Below are positions 1-11,416 of a stretch of DNA of 64,000 bases, piece after piece (the first letter of the stretch is position 1; each line of letters starts with the position of its first letter). The notes beneath the pieces were generated by a model that saw only the letters and a list, made by a program, of their open reading frames with translations, was not told the DNA's origin and did no database searches. The position numbers and the translations under genes are program-made. The DNA is from Theocolax elegans (taxonomy: Eukaryota; Arthropoda; Insecta; Hymenoptera; Cerocephalidae), in assembly GCA_026168455.1 (NCBI GenBank), contig CM047425.1, positions 24,134,648-24,198,647 of the forward strand, in the 5' to 3' direction.

Positions 1-3000
1 GCGTAAACTTGAGAAAATCAGAAAAGATATTTTATAAATTGCGTTTGGGTTTCATGGGTATGGAATTTATGGGTTCAAGGGATTTTAGATGAGGTTTAAG
101 GATTTGAAATCAACGGACAAGATTCATTGTGGAAAATTTCTATGATAAATGTCTTGACATAAATTACCTTTTAACCCACAATTTGATGCTAAATCAAATT
201 GCGAAGACGAAATAATAATGTTTACAGCTACCGTTACCATAGCGTTTTCCACTTAAAGTGTTGACGAGTTAAAGTGTGAATATAAATATATTACATATGA
301 GTTTAATGTAAATTAATGCAAACGTGATTTGCGCACCAAAGTCTATAAACCAACAGCAGTAATATAATCATCAATTTTGTTTTTAATAAATAATAAATTA
401 TTTTACTCGGAAATGCTATGAGTTTTGGTAAATGCATTAAAATGCTGTAAATTTTACATTAATTTCGAAATTTTTATAATACACTATCGAATTAAGTAAA
501 CAGTTTACAGATTTCATTATTTAAGCAGTAAAAATAAAAAATTAATATACCATATTATTTACTAAAGTGTTTGTGAATTTTTGGAGGGTTATAAATTTTT
601 CGTATCAAAGGCATTAATTTGTTCATACGTTTAAGATGCAAAAATAACCTTTTACCCGGGAAAATAAAAATAAATGTTATGCCATATCCGTGATATTCGA
701 AGTAAAATGCGTCTTTACGAACCAATAATAAAAAATCCATAATTTTCTTCTTTAGTGACAAAAATGTGTTCTTTTTCCACCGGGTTGTAAAATCACATTT
801 TATGCCAAATTTTCGTTGAGCGATACTCCGAGAAAATGCATCTTTTGGATCAAAAACAATTTCACCTTTTTTTATTTCCACTTCTTTGGTAAAAAAATAC
901 TATTTTCAACAGTGAGATTCTATGGAAAAGTTAAATTGCTACTTTAAATCAAATAAACTTCTTAAATTAAACCAACGGACGAGTTCAATACAAGAGTTCC
1001 AAACGTTATTTTTTTTTCTGTGCGATGTCTCAAAGAACATACTAAAATTCGTACTTTATGAAAATTTGTAAGACTTTTATGAAAAATTTCGTGGAGAATT
1101 TAGACATTTTATTCATTACTCGCAAGTTCGGTAATTTATACAGGTCTTCATGTTATACCGTTTTTCTCGACCTTTTCTATTTCCGTCTATAATTCACTAC
1201 CTTCGTTTTGAATAATATTTTACGTTTTATATATTTATACGCGTTATATCTATAAATTCACCAAATTAAGTATATTTTTATTTAAAGCAGGGAGTTTTGA
1301 ATTTCTAGTTTATTATAAGCGCGCATTTGATATAGGGGGATAAATCAAATAATCCGAGAAGCATAATTGTTTTTGTGTGCGATATTAAGGATTAGCGAAA
1401 TGCATAGAATTAACATTATAGGTTAGTGTAAACATTAGACTCGATGTTTTTGTAAAGCTAAATGTCATAATGTACAGTTGAGTTATGCGAAAATATAGTA
1501 CGGCAATAGTCAATAAATGTATCATGCGGTGTAGACGTTCATAACTTACGATCAGAGAAGTCGATTTGAATATGGTAGGCTGAAATTCAATTTTCGTAGT
1601 TGCTGTTTTGTCTATATGCTTACGATTTATTACTTCAATATTCGGCTGGAATATCTCTAATATATATATTCATATGTGCCGCATATACGAACCATTTTTA
1701 ATTATAATACTGAAATATAATTGACACACCTAATATTTGCTTTAAACTTTGCACAATAGTTTAAATATAGAGTTTTCTGATTAAATGTTTACAATTATCA
1801 AACAGGTAATTTATATCAGTTAAGCACAGACATAATAAAATAAGTAGAACTTTGTCAAATTAACCATTCGTATTTATATCGTATTTATTATGACAAATAG
1901 TTTAAGATGGGTCAACCGACTTATTATAAAAATAGATGAGTAAATAAGATAATGTAGGGAAGATATTTTGCATTTCAACGATTTTAAGAACAATGTGAGT
2001 TATCGAATAAAATCACGAGAAAATTTGAGAATAGTGGGATTTTTAACATGTAGCTTGATACGGGATAAATAGCGCAAAAAGTTATCATTTGGTCATAACA
2101 AAATAACTTAATACACGGAGACAAATTGTTAAGCATGGTAATAGTGGGTCAAATTGTTTTTTTTCTGGAAAAATATACCTATTTTTCACATAAAAATTAC
2201 ATACACCGCGGAAGAATAAATTTTACTATGCAGCAGGGTAAAATTTATCAGAAAAAACAGTACGTCTCACGTTCACCATGCTTACAGGATAAACATTATT
2301 ATAAATTTTTCTCCGTATACAAAAGTACGTAGTTGCAGATTCGTTAAAAAATGTATGCGTTGAAGGCCAAACGAATGAGGAAAAAAAGTAAAGAAAACAT
2401 AAATGATATGTATTTTCGAACTAAACACAATTTTGAAGGTCCCAAGTAGATCCGCGCTAGGTACAGCACCACGTTTAAGCCACCGTAAAACAAATGATAA
2501 AAAGGTGATATCAGGCTCAAATTACAACAATTTATACTCTCAACTCAAAAATTAGTTTAGAGACATAGATTTTCGAAAAAATACATATAAGTACATTAAA
2601 GATGTGGAAGAACTGATAAACATATAACATTTAATCAGTAAATTAGGACAAAAACTAATATTAAAATTTTTTGTAATTTTGTATTTACGTAAAATAAAAT
2701 AATTCGAGTTTTCAATAACAAATGTATTCGAAAATGTTCAAACTTTGACGCGGTATTTCGAAACGTATCTAAAATCAAAATATTTGGAAAAATAAACAGC
2801 GTAATTTAACTTTAACGATGTTAAAGAACAATATTCTAAATGTCTTTGTTTTTCACCAGAAATAGTGTTTACAAATCGTTTCGAAATACTCCATTACCTG
2901 TACCTATTCGAAATACGTTTTTTTAAACGTACTAAAGTAAAATTTCGAACTTTTATAATGTGGTTGCGTATCTTTGAAATCCGAGTTTTTTGTGCGTAAA

Positions 3001-3668
3001 CTTTTTTTATTTTTTTGAGTAACAAAACTTATTTACGTAGAATGCATGCTTTCATTTAATTTACATTCGCAATTAAAGAGGTTCTGTTATTAGACGTTGA
3101 AAACAAGTCAAACATTTTAATTTTTTAAAATTTTAATTATTTAGCAGTTTATAATAATTAAATTCAGTAGCCTCATTTTAAAATAATGTATATCTTATAC
3201 AAAATGGAAATGACTAGCCCTAAATCGATGCAATTGTAAACATTGCACAATATGTCAAAGCCAAAAATAAAATGTTCCACTGCACGAAAGGTTTTATAAT
3301 GAAAAGTTCATTTATTATGGACACCCGACCTACATTATAAGTGTCCAGAATAAAATTAAAAAATGCTGTTTTAAAGTTAACCTTTTCCTGGTTAATATAG
3401 CTTTCTAATTCTGAGAGACCTGCTATCACATAATATCTAACGAAAAAAGTACATCGATCGCAATCATGCCCACTTCAGTTATCAAATTCAATTTTGCTTT
3501 AGGCAGTTGAAACGGTGGTCGCGTTTGCATACTGCCCGCCAATCATATTTGTTTAGAATAAAATTCAAATCTGTTTGTTGAATTCAGCGCTTTGGTGATT
3601 AATTTGGTTTAAAAGTATAATCAATAAAAATTGTATATAATAATGGAAAACCCATCACCGATTCAAAA
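1..3668. other. AT-rich DNA upstream of the cuticle gene, no assignable gene
   Basis: Low-complexity AT-rich sequence with many short chance open frames. It presumably includes the promoter of the cuticle gene near its right end, but no convincing TATA plus initiator pair could be placed. The one longer open frame (555-881, minus) is listed separately. Confidence 0.6.
555..881 (-). CDS. Open frame of 108 codons, unassigned
   Basis: Open from a GTG at 881 to TAA at 555. It has a mixed, protein-like composition (DPKDAFSRSIAQRKFGIKC; later LLLVRKDAFYFEYHGYGIT) but no recognised domain. There is no ATG near the 5' end. A frame of this length can arise by chance in a window of this size, so this is a weak candidate exon or relic. 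Confidence 0.15.
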   Translation of the reverse strand: MEIKKGEIVFDPKDAFSRSIAQRKFGIKCDFTTRWKKNTFLSLKKKIMDFLLLVRKDAFYFEYHGYGITFIFIFPGKRLFLHLKRMNKLMPLIRKIYNPPKIHKHFSK

Positions 3669-3680
3669 ATGTCAACTTCA
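3669..3680 (+). CDS. Probable first coding exon of the cuticle protein gene (MSTS)
   Basis: Twelve nucleotides, ATG TCA ACT TCA, directly followed by a GTAAGC donor. The A-rich CAAAA context before the ATG suits insect initiation. Joining it in phase 0 to exon 2 gives MSTSFITVVVLSS, a sound signal-peptide start. The ATG at 4632, just upstream of exon 2, is out of frame and was rejected. A TATA-like TATATAA at 3634-3640 lies too close to this ATG to be its TATA box, so the transcription start is unresolved, and another upstream first exon remains possible. Confidence 0.5.
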
Positions 3681-6600
3681 GTAAGCACTTTTTAGTCTGT
3701 AAATAAAATTATTTTACTATGAGTATATGTAGATTAATTAACAGAAATAAGATTTTATTTACTTATTCACTTGTTGCGTTATTAATGTCAATTTTAACAT
3801 CTTTTAAAATTCTTCCAAACAGAATTGTACCTACCCTAGTAAAAATCAACGTATTTAGAATGGTCACATTGTTAGGAAATGGAAATGAAAACTAGTCTAT
3901 TATCGCTTTTTTCAGTGTGAAAGCCCGTTTAATAGAATGAGCAACCTCGACATTTATGTTAATTCAGTTTTCAATGTATAAGGCACTTAAAAATCTGAAA
4001 TTTGCTTTGAAATAGGATCAGTAATTTTATTATACATTTCTTACTGTTTCCGTCTTTATAATAATCTTTTTAAACGTACCTTTGTTTGACTAATATCGAA
4101 ATCAAATTTGTTAGAAAGATTTTTAATCTCGTTTTAGTAGCTGGTACATGTTGACTTATTCGAGGAAACCGACTTTTATTTTTAATTGTGAGTAGAACAG
4201 TTAATTATGTAATATAATAAATGGAAAACAATGAGAACATAGCGTTTTACCACTAAGGAAATAACTATTAGCATTTTTCACCTATTTTTATGCAAAATAT
4301 GGCTATTTCATATTTGAAAACAAATCGAATACATTTCTATCACGGTATAAATATATAAAAATCAATTTTCAATAAAAGATAATGTATGATAAGGATGGAG
4401 GATATCCATCAAAACATTGCAAATGGTAATTAATTAATAATTGCTGCTTTTTGTTTACCAACATCAACAAATACTACTTTTTTAATAATAATAAATGTAT
4501 AGACGAAAAATATAGATCGATAATATTAAAATAAGGCTTTCTCTGATAGTAATGTAAGGCACATTTGATCAACTTTTTAGAAGTTAGAGCGAGAACTGCT
4601 GGTGTTAGGGTTGCTTCGCCGTAACGTAAAAATGACTGATAAAATATTTCTTTTTGTTACGATCTGCAGTTCATAACAGTTGTAGTGTTATCGTCGGCTG
4701 CCTTAGTTGGCGTAGTATCAGCGGGCCATGCACACAGTTTCGCTCACTTCCACGGGCCAGTCGAGGGTCCTGGACACGAGATAACAGTTCACGACAAACA
4801 CGGCCATCACACCATTGACTATGTAGCACATCCTAAGTACGAGTTTGCTTACGGTGTGGAAGATCATCACACTGGAGATTATCACGGCCAGAAAGAACAT
4901 CGCGATGGTGAGTTTCAGCTCATAACTTTACCTAAAATATCTACTTTGTTGGCTTTGCAGTTAAAACGAAACCATGTTTACTGTACGTCGTAACGAACTT
5001 TGGTAAAATCAATAACACCGACTAATAATCAAACGTCCAATTTGCATACAATTCTGAGAAATATTGTGAAAATCCAATATGTGGACATAAATTCAAAAAT
5101 TCAATTAAAATAAGAAACACATTTTGTTCGAAATTTTCTAACTAGCATCTTAACTTTATGTTATTTTTTAAACGTTATTTCTAACATACGTAAATTATCC
5201 ATACTCGTAACGTTAAGTTTAAATAATATATATATTTCATAAAATGAACAAGTTTTAAAATAATTAATAAACGAATTTTAAACAATTAATGAAAAATAAG
5301 TATACTGTTAATTAATAATAATAGTTAAATTAATATTTGTCAAATGTTATAATTAACGTAGAGATAAATTCAAGGATTTTGTACATTTTCTTAATGTACA
5401 AATTTTGTTAAACTGTCATCTTACTAATACCGATTCAAATTCTAAAGAAATTCTGAGACTCTTCATATATTATCCTACCATTATCCATTACAAGCCTTTC
5501 ACCTTTTCTTCCGCAACGGTCATTGGAGAACATCTTTCTCGTCCTATAGAAATATTCTTTTCTTCCTTTTTAACAGCGTCTGCAGAATATAAATCGATTT
5601 TAAAATACTTTGAATTAAAAATGTTATACTTTGCGTATTTCAAATACTCGCATCTAACAATAAAAACTAAGTATACATTCAATCCTTATTACCTAATAGT
5701 AAATGACAAACAGCTTCTTATCTAATTATGTCCCTTGAAATGAAAGCAAAGTGATTAAATAATATTGTGTTTTTAAGAATTACAATATCATCGGCTATTG
5801 TATTTTGTAAATGTTATCAAGATAAAAATAAGTATTTCAAAGTGTCCTATTAAAGTTTATTATATCAGTTAATTAATATTTTTTAACGCGTTTACATTTA
5901 CTAAGCCGTTTCTTTACCTTACAACGAGAAAACGCGGTTGCTTTATTATTATTTTTGCGAGTCGCTTTGGTTTCATTCTTCTATCTTGATTTCTATTCTA
6001 CCGAGTGCATCCCTCTAGAGTCACGTTACACTTGTATCTTCTCTTCTAAGGTCTGAGAGGTCCACGAAGACCATTTGCGACACAAGTAGATTCATAGTTT
6101 CAGAAGAAAACCAAGCGAACCACTGCGTTATCATTTTTTTAAATTTACCGTATACTTACCACTTTTCACGAAAACGCATAGGTGCCAGAAGGTCGGAAAT
6201 CGAATCCTGATCTATCGCGTGAAATGCCACCGTTACATCTTCCGAGCTGCACCATCGAAAATTATGTCGACATTTACACAAAAGTAATAACGTTCACACC
6301 TCTTTTATTAACTGTAGCATTTCGTTACATTAATTTATATATCATTTTTTATTCCTTAATTTTGTATATTATTGGAATACATTTTTAAGAAGAATATCTT
6401 GGTCGATTTTCTCTAAATACATTATTATCGGGAATTAAATTCGTGTCATTTGATTACTTGGTATACGATAGAATCAAATTCTTAGGATGCAAAATATTAG
6501 TTAAAATTTTTAACGAAAAACGAATTAAAACTGTATATTTATTTAACAATTCAGATACCGGACATATTGTGTTTAAAGTTTTAATGAATTTTAATGACTT

Positions 6601-6959
6601 GAGTTTGGGCAAGTGGAAGTCATTAAATATTGATATATTACGCCATTGTAAAAATATCAAGTAAAATAACATTAAAAAAACAAATGCATGTATGTATATA
6701 ATATAGCTAATTGGTAGTAATAATAAATAAATAAATAAATAATAAAGATGTAAATTTGAATGTTTTGTTGTCAGGTAAACACGTAACCGGTGAATATACG
6801 ATTAAGGAGCCAGGCGGTAACGTGCGTACAGTCAAATATCACGCGGATCCTCATGGGGGTTTCTTCGCTCACGTTCACAATAGTGGCGGCAATGATCATT
6901 CCGGCGGTACCTACGGAGGCCATGGTCACGAGCATCACGGCCATCATGGACATTACTAA
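3669..6959 (+). CDS. RR-2 cuticular protein (CPR family), three coding exons
   Basis: Structural protein of the insect cuticle; the RR-2 (chitin_bind_4) domain binds chitin fibres in the exoskeleton, typically in hard cuticle. The proposed CDS joins 3669-3680, 4670-4907 and 6775-6959: 435 nt, 144 residues plus TAA. Residues 1-25 form a signal peptide with a hydrophobic core (FITVVVLSSAALVGVVSA). Residues about 55-117 match the RR-2 consensus: HPKYEFAYGVED, then HTGDYHGQKEHRDG, GEYTIKEPGGNVRTVKY, and a GGFFAHV ending where the family more often has NGFNAVV. Residues 118-144 are a Gly/His-rich tail ending HHGHHGHY. Intron 1 is phase 0 (989 bp) and intron 2 phase 1 (1867 bp), so G-GT rebuilds the Gly of RDG. 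A tiny first exon interrupting the signal peptide is the usual CPR gene form. The family call is secure from exons 2 and 3; the first exon is inferred. Confidence 0.93.
4670..4907 (+). CDS. Cuticle protein exon 2: signal peptide and first half of RR-2 domain
   Basis: The acceptor is a T-rich tract ending CTGCAG at 4664-4669; the donor is GTGAGT at 4908-4913 after the first base of a Gly codon. The exon encodes FITVVV through KEHRDG: most of the signal peptide, a His-rich linker (HGPVEGPGHEITVHDKHGHH) and the aromatic-rich N-terminal half of the chitin-binding domain (YEFAYGVED). The open frame runs on into the intron to 4993, but similarity to the family stops at the donor. Confidence 0.93.
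4908..6774 (+). other. Intron 2 of the cuticle protein gene
   Basis: GT-AG intron of 1867 bp. AT-rich, except for a slightly GC-richer patch at about 5940-6290 that includes a short open frame starting near 6182 (VPEGRKSNPDLSREMPP). No family resemblance was seen, and nothing suggests an additional cassette exon, because exons 2 and 3 join perfectly within the domain. Confidence 0.8.
6775..6959 (+). CDS. Cuticle protein exon 3: second half of RR-2 domain and His-rich tail
   Basis: The acceptor is TTGTTGTCAG ending at 6774. The first two bases (GT) complete the split Gly codon, then KHVTGEYTIKEPGGNVRTVKY and HADPHGGFFAHV finish the RR-2 domain. The terminal 27 residues are Gly/His-rich, a common feature of cuticle proteins that may be cross-linked or bind metal during sclerotisation. 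Stop TAA is at 6957-6959. The apparent in-frame start upstream in the intron is an artefact of the open frame continuing through the acceptor. Confidence 0.94.
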
Positions 6960-7236
6960 ATGAAATTAAACTATATTCATTTATGTTGTAAGGCCAGGAG
7001 ATACTGCTGTATTCTCACGCTGTTATATACATATTTACACCCTCGAAACTACCTACCACATAATTTTGTATTATACTTGTTGGATAGAAATTATTCATAT
7101 ATTACATAATTATTGTTATTCATTTCTTTTATTTTCCAAACTTTTCTTTTTTTACGCAAAAGCAACTTTGGGTTTCGATATGGTTATATTCTATGCAGTA
7201 TAGACGGAATAATATAAAACGAAAGAATATATAAAG

Positions 7237-7242
7237 AATAAA
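7237..7242 (+). terminator. Possible polyadenylation signal of the cuticle gene
   Basis: AATAAA 278 nt past the stop codon, in a long AT-rich 3' region. AATAAA is frequent by chance in DNA this AT-rich, so only its position supports it. Confidence 0.3.
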
Positions 7243-8127
7243 AATTAATTATTTAATTAATTAATATTGAAGAAATGCAATAATATTGGGTCGAGTATTA
7301 AAATGAATTATAGGTTATATATCGATCTATGTATGTAAAATTATAAAGATATTAAAATCCATACGAATCGTCAATTTCATGTCTGACTAAGAAGTAGTAA
7401 AAGCTTCGGAAACGTAAAAAAAGTGTTGACTCGATGATTAGATTGTAAAATTTTTATGAACGGATAAATCAAACTTGATTTATTTTATGCTCATAATTAC
7501 AAAATATTAAAAATTGAATATTATATAAAAATTATTTAAAAGCAATATTTTTATCTTATTTGAATGCTGAATATTCAAATATATATTAAATTTCAAACAT
7601 ATATTAAACATTCTTCATTACGTTGTCGTTTGGAAATATTTGTAGATGTTGTATATTATACATTTTTAAAAGACTATTTAAATTTCATAAATGATGTTAA
7701 AACTTTTTAATTGTATATTATTTTAGCACTGATGCCACTGAGCTTTAATAACGTTGAAGATTCCGAGGTACAATTTCTTTAACATAATCGATTAAAAATC
7801 TTGATAATTATAAATAACTCTTCGCACTCGGTCATTTTTCAACAATTTAACGATCACTCGAAATCAGCGTGTAATAGGAAATAGATGAGTTCTTCGGTTT
7901 TGTGAATTTCTGGTGATCAACGTAACTCTCATCAGACTGTGCTAAATTCATTTTCAACAATTCGAATTTGCAACACGAGTAAAAGTAAACTATAAAAGAT
8001 GATCTATCGCTCGGACGCATGGGTTCAATCGTTTTCATATAATTATAAAGTAATATCAAAATATTTTCCACAATTTATCTTAAAGTGGGAAAAAAATGAT
8101 TTTACTTTAATTATTGATTTTATTCAG
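7243..8127. other. AT-rich region between the cuticle gene and the 8.1-kb island
   Basis: No coding, RNA or mobile-element signal recognised. Confidence 0.5.
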
Positions 8128-8211
8128 GTCTTGCAATTGATTACTTTGCCTGCATTTGAAATTTCATTGGTGTTGAATAATGGTAATGTATTTCCTAGAG
8201 ATAGGGGGAAG
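8128..8211 (+). CDS. Speculative 84-nt exon between good splice signals
   Basis: A TTTTATTCAG acceptor ends at 8127 and a GTAAGA donor starts at 8212. The 28 codons between are open in phase 0 (VLQLITLPAFEISLVLNNG, then NVFPRDRGK). There is no homology call and no partner exon. A purine-rich GGGAGA tract follows immediately. Confidence 0.15.
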
Positions 8212-8220
8212 GTAAGATGA

Positions 8221-8362
8221 GAATAAAGAGGGGGAGAGGGAGAGGGAGGAAGCGCGCTATAACGAGAGGTGGATAGAAAGCGAGATGTACGTGTATACGG
8301 TTTGTGTGTGTGTGTGTGTGCGCGTGTGTATATAGATATGAGAATAAGAGGGAGAGGGAATG
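8221..8362. repeat. GGGAGA-rich tract and (GT)n microsatellite
   Basis: Imperfect GAGGGAGAGGGAG runs at about 8225-8255 and again near 8346-8360, with a GT repeat at 8303-8329. Simple-sequence DNA at the edge of a GC-richer island. Confidence 0.8.
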
Positions 8363-8375
8363 TGAGTCACATCGA

Positions 8376-8549
8376 CTAAGAGATGGCAGGCAACACTAGA
8401 CGAGCTGAGAAATTGAGCTGGCACTGATTAGACATTGCGGTCGTGCCGTCATGCCACGATGGTTCGTTGGAATTTGCTGGCATACCACCGCGGAGCGCAT
8501 AGACCCATTCTGCGCTTGGATGCCCTGGCCCATTATTACTTGTACCCAT
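8376..8549 (-). CDS. Candidate exon or small ORF in a GC island, 57 aa
   Basis: ATG at 8549 to TAG at 8376. The start reads MGTSNNGPGHPSAEWVYALR and the middle NEPSWHDGTTAM, with no homopolymer bias, unlike the AT-rich chance frames nearby. The frame also stays open upstream to 8591. Two readings fit: a small stand-alone ORF, or an exon from an acceptor-like CTTATTTCAAAG (just upstream of 8566) or the ATG to a GTATGC donor at 8485, giving a product that ends ALRG. I do not recognise a family. An overlapping minus frame (8396-8635) is open too, which weakens the case. Confidence 0.3.
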   Translation of the reverse strand: MGTSNNGPGHPSAEWVYALRGGMPANSNEPSWHDGTTAMSNQCQLNFSARLVLPAIS

Positions 8550-8591
8550 ATTCGCCCCGGAACTTTGAAATAAGAAAAAGGGACGTGACCG

Positions 8592-9745
8592 TCACTGCAG
8601 GCGTTAACCGCTAACCTGGAGATTACTTCTCTCACGACGACCGGCGAAATAAACGAAATCTTAAACGAGCTTTCCCAACCACTTTACTCTCTCTTAATAC
8701 ACATTCCCAACCTTAAATATCATTCTATGAATCTCTTTTGGAAAATCTTTACTTACACTCGGATAAACCCTGTTTAATATTCTCGAAAACTCTTTTTAAA
8801 TTCCACCGTCGTATCGTCTACGTTTTACAAACTAAATTTCAAAATGTCTTTAAGTCAAAACCCTTTAAGTCTTAACGTCCTTTACGGACAACCAATAATT
8901 AAAGGTCGATGTAATCTATTTTTTATAATAAATATCTGATTGTTTAATTCAGTAAATAATCGATAAAATTCTACATTTACTTGTTTTCTTCTAATCTTTA
9001 ATAGATTAACGAATTTTATGATTCTTAGGTTAAAAAGTCGTATATCTAAGGGTTAATGCGCACTGTTGATTACCTTACGACACAACATCGATTGTTACAC
9101 CGCTTCACATTAGTTTTTAATTTGACGTTATAGGGTGTTTATTGATTTTGATCAACGATTCCTCAGTCTCTAATTAGCAATTAAGTAATTGATGCAGAAG
9201 CGGAAGCTCTTAACAAGTAAGTACTCAAGTCAAGAACAATATCTTCTAAATGTACGCGTCGAGATTTTTCTACATGCTCCTAACCAAAAATACAAGGTTT
9301 AAACAAGTAGATTTAAATTCTTCGCATATTCCACGTCCACCGAGTTTATATAACGTTTGACGAAACGCTCCTTTATAGCTGCGTTACGTATGTATATCTT
9401 CTTTCACGTTTATGTTTAGAAATATCTTGTAAATTGGAATAAAGTTGTTACTATAACTCTCCGAATAGTTATACCGAACCTCACCGAAATTTAATACTCC
9501 TTAACCGTAAAACTGTAAGAAAGAATTTTATCATTTTCGTGTAAGATTTCTATCGTTTTTATCGTTCCGGATATTAAAGGAAACGTCTTAATGCGTATGT
9601 GTAAGATATTTTATAACGCGTTTAACCTCTTTAACGGATACACCCGAGAAAAAACGTCGCGTTACAACCCGTAATATTGGGAATTTAATTCGTTTTCAAT
9701 AAAATTACGTTTCTAATGCTAATAATATGTACCGCTATTACACAG
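8592..9745. other. Unassigned AT-rich region
   Basis: No gene, repeat or RNA signal recognised between the 8.4-kb and 9.75-kb islands. Confidence 0.5.
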
Positions 9746-9751
9746 ATATAG

Positions 9752-9868
9752 TTGTGCTGTAGAGCCACTGGCAAATGGCACGGAAACGCCGGAATGGGGC
9801 ATATGAGTTATGTCACTCCTGAACCTGAACGCTCCGCTATACTGCTACATTTATTGTATTTACTTTAA
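9752..9868 (+). CDS. Candidate short exon with two open frames
   Basis: A short GC-rich island follows an acceptor-like TTACACAG ending at 9745. One frame (9752-9868) contains ATGKWHGNAGMGHMSYVTPE and then PERSA before TAA. Another (9747-9806) reads YSCAVEPLANGTETPEWGI then TGA. Both look like possible C-terminal exons, and I cannot choose between them or name a family. Confidence 0.22.
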   Translation: MCCRATGKWHGNAGMGHMSYVTPEPERSAILLHLLYLL

Positions 9869-11353
9869 CCTTAAATCTATATTTAACCTTAAAATAAGAC
9901 TTATGGAAAATATATTATTCAATAATTCGTTAAATCGCGTACTAACCCAAAAAAAAATGTATTTTCCAATTATTCTGGTCGTTTTAATTTTTCTTTAAAT
10001 TGTGTAATATTAAATTCCATATATTTCGTTTTTGGTCGAATTTGAATAAATGCTGAACGTTCTATAAAACACCAATTATTCGTTACTGAATTATTTTTAT
10101 TTCCGTGTAATCAATAATTTTACTCTTTTGTGCGCGATATATATCATATAGATAATTGTGTTGATTGCTGCACGTAAAAGCATTTCTTTATAATACACAC
10201 AGTATTATTTAAATATTCTTATTATTTCAATGACACCGATATATATATATATTTATATATATATATATATATATAGGTATGTAAACTGCATTAATAATTT
10301 CTATGAAAATTATCCATCCATTCATTACAATTATTCTCACGCTGATTGAAATCAACTTTGTATTTTTAGTACAATGATTTTTTTTATTTTACCCAATTAA
10401 TGTATATTTGCAAATTTATATACGCATAATATCGCATATATATTCAATGATTGCTTGTTTCAAATTTTCTTAATTATGGTTATTTTTTGTATATAAATTT
10501 AAAAGTTCACTGTTAAATAATTTAATAATATTATTGTGTGTATATATATATATATTAACTATAATTAATTAAGGTACATTTTAAAAGTTTCAATTTATGT
10601 ACCTCTCTTCGCGTTTGAAAGTGAGTTTAAAGTCAACTGCTAATCCCCAATTTCAAAAAGTTCGTTGAATCTACGATACGAAAGATAAGATTTAAATATA
10701 ATTGAGTTAGTATACTTGTAATTTTCAGTGCTTGTCATCCATTTAACTGGAATACAAAATAAAATGGATGCAACATCAAAAGAATTGTACACCTCGCGAA
10801 GTATAATTCCACTGTATAACTATATGCATTTACTTTTTATTTATGTTTAATAAATGCAATTGCGATCATATCCTGAAAACATAATTTTCATGTGCTCGTG
10901 CAATTGCTAAAATTTTACCCAACGAGTCAATAGAGATAAAAAACTATGTCAATTAAATAAATATGGTAAAATTTGAACAAACCAATACATTATTGCCATT
11001 CACTTCAATATTATCTTTCACTGTGCTAAATTTGAAATTATCGTTGAATTGAAAAATAGCAATTAAATCTATGACAAAAAATTAAGAATTAAATTTCCCT
11101 TCAATGTTATTTATAATTGCACTGAAATTTTTGTTTCAAATTTTAACGGGTGATAGGGTAATTCCAATGGATGAACAAATAATAACAATTTGAAATTTCT
11201 AAAAGCTGGAAGAGAAAACTTAAATAATAATAATAATCTTTGTGTATCGCATTAATTATTTTAAAAATAATATCAGGATTTAATATTACTATTCATTTGA
11301 TAATTGAATAAACGAAAAAAATATGACCGAAATGTAGTAAATGAAGAGAGGAG
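9869..11353. other. AT-rich non-coding region
   Basis: Contains the (TA)n tract at 10239-10275 and a shorter TA run near 10541-10555. No gene seen. Confidence 0.6.
10239..10275. repeat. (TA)n microsatellite
   Basis: Nearly uninterrupted TA dinucleotides. Confidence 0.9.
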
Positions 11354-11416
11354 CCAGTGAATGAACGTGCGCATTTAAATTACATTGGGACTGTCATATA
11401 CACGTTCATCCACTGG
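11354..11416 (+). ncRNA. miRNA-precursor-like hairpin candidate
   Basis: CCAGTGAATGAACGTG (11354-11369) pairs with CACGTTCATCCACTGG (11401-11416) with one mismatch in 16, around a 31-nt inner region that partly extends the stem. The 63-nt size and a single imperfect stem resemble a pre-miRNA. I do not recognise a known miRNA seed. It could equally be a small MITE remnant or chance. Confidence 0.25.

Noticed and set aside
4632..4676. ATG just upstream of cuticle exon 2 as the start codon
   Set aside because: Out of frame with the signal peptide and hits a stop after 14 codons; the CTGCAG acceptor explains the exon start better.
4718..4900. Minus-strand open frame opposite cuticle exon 2
   Set aside because: Shadow of the real coding exon.
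6771..6953. Minus-strand open frame opposite cuticle exon 3
   Set aside because: Shadow of the real coding exon.
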